Source: Eubacterium sp. AF22-8LB
GTDB taxonomy: Bacteria > Bacillota_I > Bacilli_A > Erysipelotrichales > Erysipelotrichaceae
Assembly (NCBI RefSeq): GCF_003458715.1
Contig: NZ_QRVI01000003.1
Coordinates: 15,629 to 79,628, forward strand
Reading direction: 5' to 3'
Length of the DNA stretch: 64,000 nucleotides
Shown in pieces: positions 42,040 through 51,601 of the stretch (the stretch's first letter is position 1; each line of letters starts with the position of its first letter). The position numbers and the translations under genes were made by a program. Under the pieces are notes generated by a model, which saw nothing but the letters and a program-made list of their open reading frames with translations, was not told where the DNA came from and did no database searches.

Positions 42040-42967
42040 AATTTGTTGAATAAATTTTATGTGCTAATTCTTTGTCGGCAAAATCAACAATGATGATTCC
42101 ATAATTTTTCTTTATCCACTTATAATTCATAAGATATTCGTTTGTTTTCATTGCGCATTTCTTTGGATGACCAATCTTGCCTTTGCCACTAGTAGAAGTG
42201 AAATTTAAATAGAATGTAGAATCATCTGCCTTTGCGTTTTCCAAACCATATTCAATCGCATCTATTTTATCTTCTATATCATAATTAAAACGATCCTGTA
42301 TATAGAGCGCTTCATTATTGTTGATACTTGATTTTGTGACAGGAACTTTTAATATTGTACGATCTCCTTGTTCTTCCCAGTTAAAATAAAGACCTTCTTC
42401 ACTTTCAAATCGAGTGGCTAATATGATTTTATTTCGAACTTCACCAAGCGTAGGAATGCGATTTTCTAAATACCAGTAAGATGAATTGGAGTGAATTTTA
42501 TTGGTTAGAAGTTGTTTCAAAACATCTAAATTATCTTTACTGTTTTCTTTCTTTACACAAAAGATGACTGCTTCAGAAGGGTGTTTGTCAAGAAATGTAT
42601 AAATGTCCTTTAAGACATCATCTAAGGATAATGGTTTAGAAAAAAATGAATTATTGTTCTTACACTTCGCAAAGTTGTGTTTTAAAATCAAATCTTGACC
42701 ATCAATCACAAGGCGGATATCTAAATAGCGATAGCCATTTTCTAATTGTGTTTTGATGGCTGTGTCTTGACATTGAAAGATTGAATTTAAACTTACATAT
42801 TGTGTGGCTGAATCATGTGTACCTGGAATCGATAATGCACTCAGCTTTGTTTCATCACGGATTCTTTCCATCCAGTTTGATGATGAGTTTTCATTTGCCT
42901 GAATCGGTGAAATAAGCATGGAAAAGAGGATTATAAAAATCCCAAGTGTTCTTTGAATTGTTTTCAT
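42038..42967 (-). CDS. Secreted phosphatidylinositol-specific phospholipase C
   Basis: 309 residues: signal peptide (LGIFIILFSMLISPIQA) then a PI-PLC X domain. The catalytic His pair is visible in SIPGTHDSAT and LKHNFAKC, with the metal-independent bacterial layout (YRYLDIRLVIDGQDL between). SEAVIFCVKKE and IIIVDFAD complete the barrel. Such enzymes cleave phosphatidylinositol or GPI anchors of host membranes; in Listeria and Bacillus they contribute to host interaction. No cell-wall anchor is visible, so it should be released. Confidence 0.88.
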   Translation of the reverse strand: MKTIQRTLGIFIILFSMLISPIQANENSSSNWMERIRDETKLSALSIPGTHDSATQYVSLNSIFQCQDTAIKTQLENGYRYLDIRLVIDGQDLILKHNFAKCKNNNSFFSKPLSLDDVLKDIYTFLDKHPSEAVIFCVKKENSKDNLDVLKQLLTNKIHSNSSYWYLENRIPTLGEVRNKIILATRFESEEGLYFNWEEQGDRTILKVPVTKSSINNNEALYIQDRFNYDIEDKIDAIEYGLENAKADDSTFYLNFTSTSGKGKIGHPKKCAMKTNEYLMNYKWIKKNYGIIIVDFADKELAHKIYSTN

Positions 42968-43164
42968 ATTATTATTTTCCTTTAAGTATGTGTATGCCTA
43001 AGAATAGTGTAACGTATTTTACAAAGATTTAATTTCAGTTTGTATGTTCATTAATAAATCTTTTGCAATCTTATAATTGTGAACAAGAAAAAAAGCACTA
43101 TTGAAAATTTTAGATACAAAAGTTATTTATCCTGTGTTTCAATTCCTGAATAGTAGGATAATTG

Positions 43165-43173
43165 TGGTATAAT
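43165..43173 (+). promoter_or_regulatory. Extended -10 promoter of the toxin-antitoxin operon
   Basis: TGGTATAAT (43165-43173), with no good -35. AAGGAG follows at 43185-43190, 9 bases before the start. Confidence 0.6.
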
Positions 43174-43198
43174 ATAGGTATAAAAAGGAGATAATAAT

Positions 43199-43459
43199 AT
43201 GCCACAAATAATACCGATTAAAGAATTAAAAAATACTTCTGAAATATCAGATTTATGTCACAAAACTGATGAACCTATTTATGTAACAAAAAACGGATAT
43301 GGAGATATGGTAATCATGAGTATTGAAAATTATGAATCAACTCTGAAAAAACTTGAAATGTACCAAGATATTGCGATTTCTGAATACCAAATTGATATTG
43401 GAGAGACGAAAGATGCAAAACTAGCCATTCAAGAAATGAGAAAGAAGTATGGCCTATAA
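43199..43459 (+). CDS. Antitoxin, Phd/YefM family
   Basis: 86 residues: MPQIIPIKELKNTSEISDLC followed by EPIYVTKNGYGDMVIMSIENYE is the Phd/YefM DNA-binding pattern (here with a YGDMVIMS core). The C-terminal helix would neutralise the toxin. It overlaps the toxin gene by 11 bases and probably autoregulates the operon. Confidence 0.88.
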   Translation: MPQIIPIKELKNTSEISDLCHKTDEPIYVTKNGYGDMVIMSIENYESTLKKLEMYQDIAISEYQIDIGETKDAKLAIQEMRKKYGL

Positions 43460-43760
43460 TTTGATTATTACCAAACGAGCAGAGGAATTATTGGATGATC
43501 TCATTTATCAATTAATAAATAAATATAAGTGTGAAGATACTGCTAAACGATTATTGAATCACATAGGATGTATTAATGATCGTTTAATTGACAATCCATA
43601 CCAGTTTCCGTTAATAAGAGATAGATATCTTTCTATGAAAGGGTATCGTATTGCGATAATTCCAAAGACGAAATATATCTTTGTATTTGATATAAGAGAA
43701 GATACTGTTTTTGTGTTAGGAATATTTCATCAATTAGAAAATTATTGGATAAAAGTATAA
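43449..43760 (+). CDS. RelE/ParE family toxin
   Basis: 103 residues with the RelE/ParE fold pattern: YNLIITKRAEELLDDLIYQL, IDNPYQFPLIRDRYLSMKGYRIAIIPKTKYIFVFDIREDTVFVLGIFH. Basic residues in the central strands would act on mRNA at the ribosome (RelE type) or on gyrase (ParE type); I cannot tell which. It partners with the preceding antitoxin. Confidence 0.88.
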   Translation: MAYNLIITKRAEELLDDLIYQLINKYKCEDTAKRLLNHIGCINDRLIDNPYQFPLIRDRYLSMKGYRIAIIPKTKYIFVFDIREDTVFVLGIFHQLENYWIKV

Positions 43761-43761
43761 C

Positions 43762-43784
43762 AGCACCGTTTATTTGGTGCTTTT
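43762..43784 (+). terminator. Terminator of the toxin-antitoxin operon
   Basis: AGCACC/GGTGCT stem with an 8-base loop and TTTT. Confidence 0.7.
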
Positions 43785-43964
43785 ACTAGTTTTTAATGGC
43801 CTTTCGAATGATTAGAATACCATTGATAAAGAATAATAAGGATGTACAAATATTCAACACTTGGTTGTTGAAACAGATGAGAATAACAGCAATAATGTTT
43901 AATATTCCTTTAATTAGATATAAATATACTAAAATAAATATAAATGTCAAAACTGTATTAATGT

Positions 43965-43970
43965 TATAAT
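43965..43970 (+). promoter_or_regulatory. -10 element placing transcription start at the priA ATG
   Basis: TATAAT ends 6 bases before ATG 43977, and no ribosome site lies between or just before. This is the second such arrangement in the window (compare 41278). Confidence 0.5.
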
Positions 43971-43976
43971 AGATAC

Positions 43977-46070
43977 ATGCTGATTAATGTATATGTAGAA
44001 TATAATCGTTTACGCAATACCTTTACATATTCCTGTGATAGTCATGTTGAAGTGGGATGTCGAGTTCGCGTTGAATTCAACAATCGAACGCTTATCGGAT
44101 TTGTAGAGGAAGTGGATGTAGAAAGCGATTTTAAAAATATTAAACCTATTATTGAAGTCATAGATGAAAAGCCATTATTGAATTGTGAATTAAAATTATT
44201 GGCAGACTATATGGCTGATTTTTATGCGAGCTCTAAGGTGACCTGTTATAAAACGATGCTGCCACCTGCACTTCGTCCTTCTAGTAATCATTCTAAAGTT
44301 ATCTATGAAGAGTATGCTGTGTTAAAGGAATCCAATTTGCCATTAACATCAAGACAAAAAGAAGTGCTTACTAGCTTTACTTATCCATGTAAAATGAGTG
44401 AGATAAGAAAAGTCAGTTCATCGATTGCGAAAGCTTTATTGGATAAAGGTTATATTGTGATTGAAAAAAGAATTAAGGATTCCAATACGCACGTATCTTC
44501 TATTTTGGACGTTCAACATGAACTTACCTTTGAACAAGAACATGCGATTGAAACCATACAAAGTACAGATAAAACGGTTTCCTTACTTCATGGAGTAACT
44601 GGGTCTGGTAAAACAGAAGTCTTTTTGCGTCTAGCTGAAAATGTACTGGCTTGTGGAAAACAAGTTTTATTTTTAGTGCCAGAAATCGGATTGACACCCA
44701 TGATGATTCAAAGGGTGCAGGCGCGCTTCCAACAGAAAATCGCAATCTATCATTCGGGGTTGAATGCGCAGGAAAAACTAGAACAATATAATTTAGTAAA
44801 AGAAAATAAAGTAGATATTGTGGTAGGAACTCGCAGTGCCTGCTTCATGCCTTTTTCTTCCTTAGGCTTGATTTTAATGGACGAAGAACACGATTCAAGC
44901 TATAAACAAGATAATACACCAAGATATCATACGCGCGATATTGTTTTATTTCGTGCTGCTTACCATAAATGTAAGGTTGTTCTAGCTAGTGCTACACCAT
45001 CCTTGGAATCATATGCACGTGCCTATAAGAATGTATATGAGTTAATTGAATTAAAGCATCGTATTCATGAAATGCCAGAAATTCAATTGGTGGATATGAA
45101 AAAGGAAAGAGTCACAAATGGTTTGTCACAAACATTGCTGCAAGCGATTTATGAGCGTCTTTCTAGAAAAGAACAGGTTATCTTACTTTTAAATCGAAGA
45201 GGCTACTTGCCAGTTGTTAGATGCAGCGACTGTGGACATGTACGTATTTGTCCGGATTGTGGCATTGCCTTAACGTATCATAAAAACCAAAATGCGCTGG
45301 TTTGTCATTGCTGCGGAAGACAATTTCCATTTCATGAAGAATGTCCAAGCTGTCATTCAAAAAATTATTTTAAGGCAGGTATGGGAACAGAAAGATTAGA
45401 AGAACAAATTCTAGAGATATTTAAGGATTATCATGTCGTTCGTATGGATGCCGATAGCACACGAAGAAAGAATGCACATGAAAAGTTATTAAAGGAATTT
45501 GAAGAATCAGGAGATCTTTTGATTGGTACGCAGATGGTGGCCAAGGGCTTAGACTTTGAAAGAGTGACCTTAGTCGGTATTTTAAATGCGGATGCCACGC
45601 TTTGTCGAAATGACTATCGTGCCAGTGAAACAGCGTATGAAATGTTAGAGCAGGCAAGTGGAAGAAGTGGAAGAGGTACATTAAAGGGTGAGGTTCTCAT
45701 TCAAACCTTTGATCCGGATCATTTTGTGATGCAATGTGTGAAGCTGCATGATTATAAATTGTTTTTTAATCAAGAAATGAAATATCGCCATTTGGGTATG
45801 TATCCACCTTATGTATATTTATGTACATTGGTATTTACTCATTTCGATATTAACGAAGCCTACAAACAAGCCAATGAGGCGAAGGCTTATTTTCAATCAA
45901 TTCGAGTCTTAGGTCCAATTGAAATTCGTATGCAACAAAAGAAGCGTCGTGTGCGTTTGATTTTAAAGTCAAAGGATGATAAATTGTTGCATACACTCGT
46001 TAAGAATTATTTAGATACAACAAAACAAATTGTGGATGTGAATATGCATCCTGTGATGATGGAGGAATAA
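43977..46070 (+). CDS. priA: Primosomal replication restart helicase PriA
   Basis: A 697-residue superfamily 2 helicase. N-terminal 3'-DNA-binding domain (VEYNRLRNTFTYSCDS), Walker A GVTGSGKTEVF, DEEH box (LILMDEEHDSSYKQ) and a zinc domain with eight cysteines (CSDCGHVRICPDC, CHCCGRQ, CPSCHS). Later helicase motifs are GTQMVAKGLDFERVTLVG and QASGRSGRG. It restarts stalled forks. It is somewhat shorter than Bacillus PriA. No fmt or def follows as in many Firmicutes; rsmB starts one base after the stop. Confidence 0.96.
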   Translation: MLINVYVEYNRLRNTFTYSCDSHVEVGCRVRVEFNNRTLIGFVEEVDVESDFKNIKPIIEVIDEKPLLNCELKLLADYMADFYASSKVTCYKTMLPPALRPSSNHSKVIYEEYAVLKESNLPLTSRQKEVLTSFTYPCKMSEIRKVSSSIAKALLDKGYIVIEKRIKDSNTHVSSILDVQHELTFEQEHAIETIQSTDKTVSLLHGVTGSGKTEVFLRLAENVLACGKQVLFLVPEIGLTPMMIQRVQARFQQKIAIYHSGLNAQEKLEQYNLVKENKVDIVVGTRSACFMPFSSLGLILMDEEHDSSYKQDNTPRYHTRDIVLFRAAYHKCKVVLASATPSLESYARAYKNVYELIELKHRIHEMPEIQLVDMKKERVTNGLSQTLLQAIYERLSRKEQVILLLNRRGYLPVVRCSDCGHVRICPDCGIALTYHKNQNALVCHCCGRQFPFHEECPSCHSKNYFKAGMGTERLEEQILEIFKDYHVVRMDADSTRRKNAHEKLLKEFEESGDLLIGTQMVAKGLDFERVTLVGILNADATLCRNDYRASETAYEMLEQASGRSGRGTLKGEVLIQTFDPDHFVMQCVKLHDYKLFFNQEMKYRHLGMYPPYVYLCTLVFTHFDINEAYKQANEAKAYFQSIRVLGPIEIRMQQKKRRVRLILKSKDDKLLHTLVKNYLDTTKQIVDVNMHPVMMEE

Positions 46071-46071
46071 A

Positions 46072-47265
46072 ATGCGAAAGTGGTTATGGAAAGCTTTAGA
46101 TGAGGTAGTCAATAAAGAGGTATACTCCAATTTATATTTAAGAAATCATTTACATGAAGTAAGCGAAAGGGATCGTGCCTTAGCAACAAGAATTTTTTAT
46201 GGAACCATTCAAAATTATCGTTATTGCAGAGCATGCTGGTCTAAATTTGTAGAGAATAAAGTAAATGACAAAATGGATGTTTTACTAACAATGAGCACAT
46301 ATCAATTGTTGTTTTTAGATAAAGTGCCAAGCTATGCGATTGTGAATGATGCGGTAAATATTGCCAAAAGAATAAATGTGAAATATGCAGGATTGACCAA
46401 TGCGGTTTTACACAAAGTAAAACACATTGAAACAAAGGATGTAGCTTTAAAATATTCCTTGCCAGATTGGCTTTATAAAATGTGGGTGAGTCAATATGGA
46501 CAAGAACAAGCCTTAATTATGGCTAAGGCAAGTGTAAATATTTTACCTTTATATGTCAGAAGAAACGTGTTAAAGACAGAGGTTGAGGATTTTTCCTCTT
46601 CTGAGTTTATTTGCGTTAAGGACCCTCTTTATATCTATACACAGAATGATTACTTTCATCATCCATACTATCAAAAGGGATATATGAGTGCACAAGATGA
46701 GGGGAGTTTTGCGATTGCCAAGTTCGTAGATCCAAAGGAAAATGAAAAAATTTTAGATTGTTGTGCGGCGCCAGGAACAAAAACAATGGCCATGGCTGAA
46801 ATGATGTACAATAAGGGGCATATTGATTCATTTGATTTACATGCACATCGTAAGGATTTAATTGAAAGTGATGCCAAGAGATTAGGTATCGATATTGTCC
46901 ATGCAGGTGTTCAGGATGCGACTAAATTTAAAAGCTCAGTTTTGTATGATCGTATTTTATGTGATGTGCCATGCTCTGGTTATGGGGTGTTATCAAGAAA
47001 GCCGGATATAAAATTGCGTATGTTGCCAGAGGATATGGATACATTGATTCCTTTGCAGTATGCCATATTAAATAATGTATGTCAGTATGTTAAGGAGGGT
47101 GGATTTATTGTATATTCCACTTGCACGATGAATAAAAAAGAGAATGAAAAACAGATTCAGAGATTTTTAAAGGAACATGATATGTTCCGTTTGGTTGATG
47201 AAGTAAACATTTTCAGCGATTCTAAGCAGGATGGCTTCTATATGGCAAAACTGGTACGTAAATGA
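46072..47265 (+). CDS. rsmB: 16S rRNA m5C methyltransferase (RsmB/Fmu type)
   Basis: 397 residues. An N-terminal NusB-like helical domain (RDRALATRIFYGTIQNYRYC, MDVLLTMSTYQLLFLD, VNDAVNIAKRI) is fused to a SAM methyltransferase domain. DCCAAPGTKTMAMAEMM binds SAM; DVPCSGYGVL and STCTMNKKENEKQ carry the two catalytic cysteines. It methylates a cytosine in 16S rRNA. It is shorter than E. coli RsmB (429) in the N-terminal domain. It is part of the priA-to-thiN cluster. Confidence 0.9.
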   Translation: MRKWLWKALDEVVNKEVYSNLYLRNHLHEVSERDRALATRIFYGTIQNYRYCRACWSKFVENKVNDKMDVLLTMSTYQLLFLDKVPSYAIVNDAVNIAKRINVKYAGLTNAVLHKVKHIETKDVALKYSLPDWLYKMWVSQYGQEQALIMAKASVNILPLYVRRNVLKTEVEDFSSSEFICVKDPLYIYTQNDYFHHPYYQKGYMSAQDEGSFAIAKFVDPKENEKILDCCAAPGTKTMAMAEMMYNKGHIDSFDLHAHRKDLIESDAKRLGIDIVHAGVQDATKFKSSVLYDRILCDVPCSGYGVLSRKPDIKLRMLPEDMDTLIPLQYAILNNVCQYVKEGGFIVYSTCTMNKKENEKQIQRFLKEHDMFRLVDEVNIFSDSKQDGFYMAKLVRK

Positions 47266-47296
47266 TATAATGAAAGATAGAAATTGAGGTGCTATT

Positions 47297-48340
47297 TTGG
47301 AAAGTTTATACAATTTAAATTATGATCAAATGTGTGAATATGCATTGGATCACGGATGGAAATCGTATCGAGGACATCAAATTTTTCAATGGTTATATCG
47401 TAACCGTGTATTTGATATTGATGAAATGACGAATGTATCAAAGGAAACAAGAGAAATCTTAAAGAAAGATTTTATTGTGAATCCTTTAGAATTAATAAAA
47501 AAACAAGTTTCACATGATGGAACTACAAAATTCTTGTTTAAAACAAGTGATGGTGCACTACTTGAAAGTGTTATGATGGTTTTTGATTATGGTAGAAGTG
47601 TATGTGTATCTAGCCAGGTCGGCTGTAACATGGGATGCGCTTTTTGTGCGAGTGGTTTGACGAAGAAAAAAAGAGACTTAACAAGTGGTGAAATGGTCGC
47701 TCAGGTTATGTATGTTCAAAAGGAATTGGATAAGGATAATTTGCGACTTTCACATATCGTTGTTATGGGGACTGGAGAGCCATTTGATAACTATGACAAT
47801 GTTATGAATTTCTTGGCGACTGTAAACCATGATCGTGGCTTAGGTATTGGTTCTAGACATATCACGATTTCAACATGTGGTATTGTTCCTAGAATTTATG
47901 ATTTTGCGAATGAACATACACAATATAATTTGGCAATTTCTTTACATGCACCAAATGACGAGCTGCGTGATAAATTAATGCCAGTCAACCATGCTTATCC
48001 ATTAAAGGAATTAATGGAGGCTGTAAAATATTATGGTCAGGAAAACAATCGTCGTTTGACTTTTGAATATATTTTATTAAATGGTGTAAATGACCATCCG
48101 GAGCATGCCAAACAATTATCGAAGCTTTTACATGGAATGAATGCCTATGTGAATTTAATTCCATATAATGCCGTCGATGAAAAAGGCTTTAAATCCGTGA
48201 GCCATGACGAAGCCATGGTTTTCTATGATTTGTTGATGAAGAATCATGTGCGTTGTACGATTCGAAAGGAACATGGAAACGATATTGATGCAGCGTGTGG
48301 TCAGTTAAGAATAAAGGAAATTAAAAAGGAAGGAATTTAG
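47297..48340 (+). CDS. rlmN: Dual-specificity RNA methyltransferase RlmN
   Basis: A 347-residue radical SAM enzyme making m2A in 23S rRNA (A2503) and tRNA. The 4Fe-4S motif is CNMGCAFC, with GTGEPFDNYDNV and the C-terminal reactive Cys in AACGQLR. The start is TTG 47297, with GAGGTG 6 bases upstream. It follows rsmB by 31 bases. Confidence 0.95.
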   Translation: MESLYNLNYDQMCEYALDHGWKSYRGHQIFQWLYRNRVFDIDEMTNVSKETREILKKDFIVNPLELIKKQVSHDGTTKFLFKTSDGALLESVMMVFDYGRSVCVSSQVGCNMGCAFCASGLTKKKRDLTSGEMVAQVMYVQKELDKDNLRLSHIVVMGTGEPFDNYDNVMNFLATVNHDRGLGIGSRHITISTCGIVPRIYDFANEHTQYNLAISLHAPNDELRDKLMPVNHAYPLKELMEAVKYYGQENNRRLTFEYILLNGVNDHPEHAKQLSKLLHGMNAYVNLIPYNAVDEKGFKSVSHDEAMVFYDLLMKNHVRCTIRKEHGNDIDAACGQLRIKEIKKEGI

Positions 48341-48344
48341 GCAG

Positions 48345-49082
48345 ATGAAAGTTTTTGGGAATACAAATGTAGGTCTTGTAAGAAAATTAAATGAAGATGA
48401 TTATTGTATTGCTCATAATGCCAATGATGAATGGATGTTGATCGTTTGTGACGGAATTGGTGGGGCAAAGGCAGGAGAAGTGGCTAGTCATGTGGCTGTC
48501 ATGACGATGTATGAAGCGTTTATGAAATCTCCTGAATTTAAAAAAGATCGACAAGTGGATAACTGGATTCGTGAGAATTTAAATCAGGCCAATGATTTTA
48601 TTTATTCCAAAAGCTTAAAAAACCCTAATGAAAGAGGCATGGGAACAACGGCTGTCGGTGTTATTGTTGCCCATATTGGAACCTTCATTTTTAATGTTGG
48701 AGACTCAAGAATCTATGCAGATTATAATAATGAATTGATTCAAATGAGTGAGGATCATAGTGTGGTTGCCCAGCTTTTAAAGGAGGGAAAAATCACACTT
48801 GAAGAAGCAAAAACACATCCTAAAAAGAATACTTTGAATAATGCTCTTGGAGTTTGGCATGTGTTCCGTATTGACATCAATAAAATTGAAAATACTTATA
48901 AATATTTATTGGTTTCAAGTGACGGATTACATGGATATGTTGAGAAAAGAGTGATTTCGGATATTGTTCATGATGATACGCTTTCTTTAAAGGAAAAAAC
49001 AGAAACACTGATCGCAAGAGCTAATCAATCAGGTGGATATGATAATTGCACGGTGATTTTAATGGAAAATAGTGGAGAATAG
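48345..49082 (+). CDS. stp: PP2C-type Ser/Thr protein phosphatase
   Basis: 245 residues with PP2C motifs: NTNVGLVRKLNEDDY, VCDGIGGAKAGEVAS, GMGTTAVGVIV, NVGDSRIYAD, SEDHSVV and SGGYDNCTVIL. The metal-binding aspartates are all present. Stp reverses phosphorylation by the PASTA kinase encoded next, balancing cell-wall and division signalling. GGAAGGAAT lies upstream. Its stop codon TAG overlaps the leader of prkC. Confidence 0.94.
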   Translation: MKVFGNTNVGLVRKLNEDDYCIAHNANDEWMLIVCDGIGGAKAGEVASHVAVMTMYEAFMKSPEFKKDRQVDNWIRENLNQANDFIYSKSLKNPNERGMGTTAVGVIVAHIGTFIFNVGDSRIYADYNNELIQMSEDHSVVAQLLKEGKITLEEAKTHPKKNTLNNALGVWHVFRIDINKIENTYKYLLVSSDGLHGYVEKRVISDIVHDDTLSLKEKTETLIARANQSGGYDNCTVILMENSGE

Positions 49083-49083
49083 T

Positions 49084-50748
49084 ATGATGATGGAACAAAT
49101 AGCGAACCGCTATGAAATTTTATCTTTGATTGGACAAGGTGGAATGGCGGATGTCTATAAGGCAAGAGATACGATATTAAATCGTGTTGTCGCAATAAAG
49201 GTTCTACGTGCAAAATTAAGTGATGATGCGATGGCACTTGTGCGTTTTCAACGCGAGGCAAGTGCTGCAAGTCGCTTATCACATCCTAATGTTGTCGACA
49301 TATATGATGTAGGCGAATATGAAGGTATGCACTATATTGTCATGGAATTTATTCGTGGAAGAACTTTAAAGGAATTGATTGCGCAACGCGGTGCCCTTGA
49401 TGTAGATGAAGCCATTGGTGTTATGAAACAATTGGTGAGTGCCATCAATCATGCACATGAGCATAAAATTATTCATCGTGATATCAAACCGCAGAATGTT
49501 TTAGTTAAAGATGATGGAACAATCAAGATTACTGATTTTGGGATTGCGGTTGCGAATGGAAGTGTACAGCTGACCTATAATAATACGGTTATGGGTTCTG
49601 CACACTATTTAGCGCCTGAAACAACACAGGGAAAGGAACCCAATGAACAAGTTGATATCTATTCATTAGGAATCGTATTCTATGAATTATTAACGGGGCA
49701 TGTCCCTTTTACAGGAAAAACACCAACGGAGATTGCGATTAAGCATTTACGCAAACCCATACCATATGTGCGTGATTTTAATCCGAATATTCCTCAGTCG
49801 GTTGAGAATATTGTTTTAAAGGCAACCGCAAAGAATTTAGAGGATCGTTATGTTTCTTGTAAGGAAATGCTTTATGATTTGATTCATTGTTTAGATCCTG
49901 AATACAAAAACATGAGTCGTATTCGTGTGGATGTAACTCCAAGCAAGGATTTAATGAAATGTGAGGATGGTCATATTGAGTTTGTGGATGAATCCGATAA
50001 AGAAGATAAAAAGTCAAGAAATTGGATTGCCGCATTAATGATTAGTGCAGCTATAATTATTTCGATTATTGTGCTTGTCTTGATTGCCAGTATTACAGGC
50101 TTGATTAAAATCGATGGCTTTTTAGGTTATCAAACAATGCCAGATGTGAAGGATTTAACACAGGAAGAAGCTATTGATACGCTTCAGGCTGCTCATTTTA
50201 ATACTTCAAAGGTCAAATATGAATATAAGGTCAGCGATAAGTATGATGAGGGCAAGGTCATTAAGTCTAACTATAAAGAGGGAGAAGTCATTTTAAATGA
50301 TTCAAAGATTGTATTAACGATTTCAAAGGGCGCTACATATTTAGTACCTGACTTTACAGATAGTTCTTATGCGGATGCTCAGTATCAGTTGTCACAGAAT
50401 GCCCCTAATGTCGAAATAAATGTTGAATTTAAGGGTACAAAGGATCGCGATACAGGTATAATTCTAGAACAGAAGGGTTTAAAGCCTGGAAAGCGAATTG
50501 ATCCAGATAGCAGTGAGAAAATTTACTTTGTAGTAAGTACTTATCCTTCGATTGTGATTCCGTCCGATTTAATTGGGCAAGACGTATTGAGTGCGAAGGA
50601 TGAATTAAATGATTTAGGAATTGCGGTTGTTGTCACAAAGATTGACGGAGGACAAGGGACAAACAAGGTTGTCAGTGTTTCTCCAGATGTAGGAACCGAA
50701 TATGTACAGGAAGGAACAAACAGTGTAGTTACATTGTTTTATGATTAA
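49084..50748 (+). CDS. prkC: PASTA-domain Ser/Thr protein kinase PrkC
   Basis: 554 residues. Kinase domain 1-270: glycine loop LIGQGGMADVYKA, VVAIKVL, catalytic IIHRDIKPQNVLV, KITDFGIA and APETTQG. A juxtamembrane region precedes one transmembrane helix (about 320-342), then three extracellular PASTA repeats (MPDVKDLTQEEAIDTL; VPDFTDSSYADAQYQL; IPSDLIGQDVLSAKDEL). It senses muropeptides or lipid II. I start at ATG 49084 because GGAG lies 6 bases before; the in-frame GTG at 49072 falls within stp. Confidence 0.95.
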   Translation: MMMEQIANRYEILSLIGQGGMADVYKARDTILNRVVAIKVLRAKLSDDAMALVRFQREASAASRLSHPNVVDIYDVGEYEGMHYIVMEFIRGRTLKELIAQRGALDVDEAIGVMKQLVSAINHAHEHKIIHRDIKPQNVLVKDDGTIKITDFGIAVANGSVQLTYNNTVMGSAHYLAPETTQGKEPNEQVDIYSLGIVFYELLTGHVPFTGKTPTEIAIKHLRKPIPYVRDFNPNIPQSVENIVLKATAKNLEDRYVSCKEMLYDLIHCLDPEYKNMSRIRVDVTPSKDLMKCEDGHIEFVDESDKEDKKSRNWIAALMISAAIIISIIVLVLIASITGLIKIDGFLGYQTMPDVKDLTQEEAIDTLQAAHFNTSKVKYEYKVSDKYDEGKVIKSNYKEGEVILNDSKIVLTISKGATYLVPDFTDSSYADAQYQLSQNAPNVEINVEFKGTKDRDTGIILEQKGLKPGKRIDPDSSEKIYFVVSTYPSIVIPSDLIGQDVLSAKDELNDLGIAVVVTKIDGGQGTNKVVSVSPDVGTEYVQEGTNSVVTLFYD

Positions 50749-51601
50749 TATGCAGCAGGGAAGAATTGTAAAAATTATTTCGAATCAGTATACGATTCAA
50801 ATTGAAACGGAAGAGATCATCGCTAAGCCAAGAGGCAAGATGCGTCAACAAGAGGCTCCTGTTGTCGGTGATTTTGTGGAATATGAAAAGATTGAAGACG
50901 CATATCGTATCCACAAGATTCTTCCACGTACGAATCGTTTACTACGTCCGGCCATTGCGAATGTGGATCAGGCTTTAATCGTAACAAGCTTAAAGGATCC
51001 AGATTATTCATGTCATTTGTTGAATCGTTTGATTTTTTTAGTCAGCTTAGCACATGTAAAGCCAGTTATTTGTGTGACAAAGCAGGATTTATTAGAGGAT
51101 TCTCAAGCTATTTTGGCAGATTTAGGAAAATATAAAAAGGCCGGATATGAGGTTGTGTTCTCAAATCCAGGAAGTGATGATGTAGAGCTTAAACAAATTT
51201 TAAAGGGCAAGGTATCTGTACTTTGTGGTCAATCTGGAGCTGGTAAGAGTTCTTTATTAAATCGTTTAAATCCAGATTTTGAATTACAGACACAAGCCAT
51301 TTCGAAAGCTTTAGGTAGAGGAAAACATACAACGCGCTATTGTCAGCTTCATGAAGTTTGCGATGGCTTAGTTGCGGATACACCTGGTTTTTCGAGCTTA
51401 GATTTTACACGATTAGATACAAGTCATCTTGATGAATGTATCCTTGATTTTAAACCTTATATTCATTCTTGTCGCTTCTCCGATTGTAAGCATTTGAATG
51501 AACCAGACTGCAAGATTAAGGAAGCAGTCAAACAAGGCTTGATCAACGAAACGATTTATGAGGATTATAAAAATATTATGGAACAGAGAGGTAAGTTTTA
51601 A
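50741..51601 (+). CDS. rsgA: Ribosome small-subunit GTPase RsgA
   Basis: 286 residues: OB-fold (MQQGRIVKIISNQYTIQIE), circularly permuted GTPase with G4 before G1 (VTKQDLLED, then GQSGAGKSSLLN, then DTPGFSSLDF) and a zinc knuckle C..C..H..C (HSCRFSDCKHLNEPDCKIKEAV). It matures the 30S subunit. Start codons at 50741 or 50750 are both possible; neither has a clear ribosome site, so coupling to prkC (overlapping by 8 bases) is likely. Confidence 0.95.
   Translation: MINMQQGRIVKIISNQYTIQIETEEIIAKPRGKMRQQEAPVVGDFVEYEKIEDAYRIHKILPRTNRLLRPAIANVDQALIVTSLKDPDYSCHLLNRLIFLVSLAHVKPVICVTKQDLLEDSQAILADLGKYKKAGYEVVFSNPGSDDVELKQILKGKVSVLCGQSGAGKSSLLNRLNPDFELQTQAISKALGRGKHTTRYCQLHEVCDGLVADTPGFSSLDFTRLDTSHLDECILDFKPYIHSCRFSDCKHLNEPDCKIKEAVKQGLINETIYEDYKNIMEQRGKF

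Noticed and set aside
43786..43950. 54-codon minus-strand hydrophobic frame between the toxin gene and priA
   Set aside because: It looks like a small membrane peptide but has only a TTG start and no ribosome site or promoter. A+T-rich DNA gives such frames by chance.
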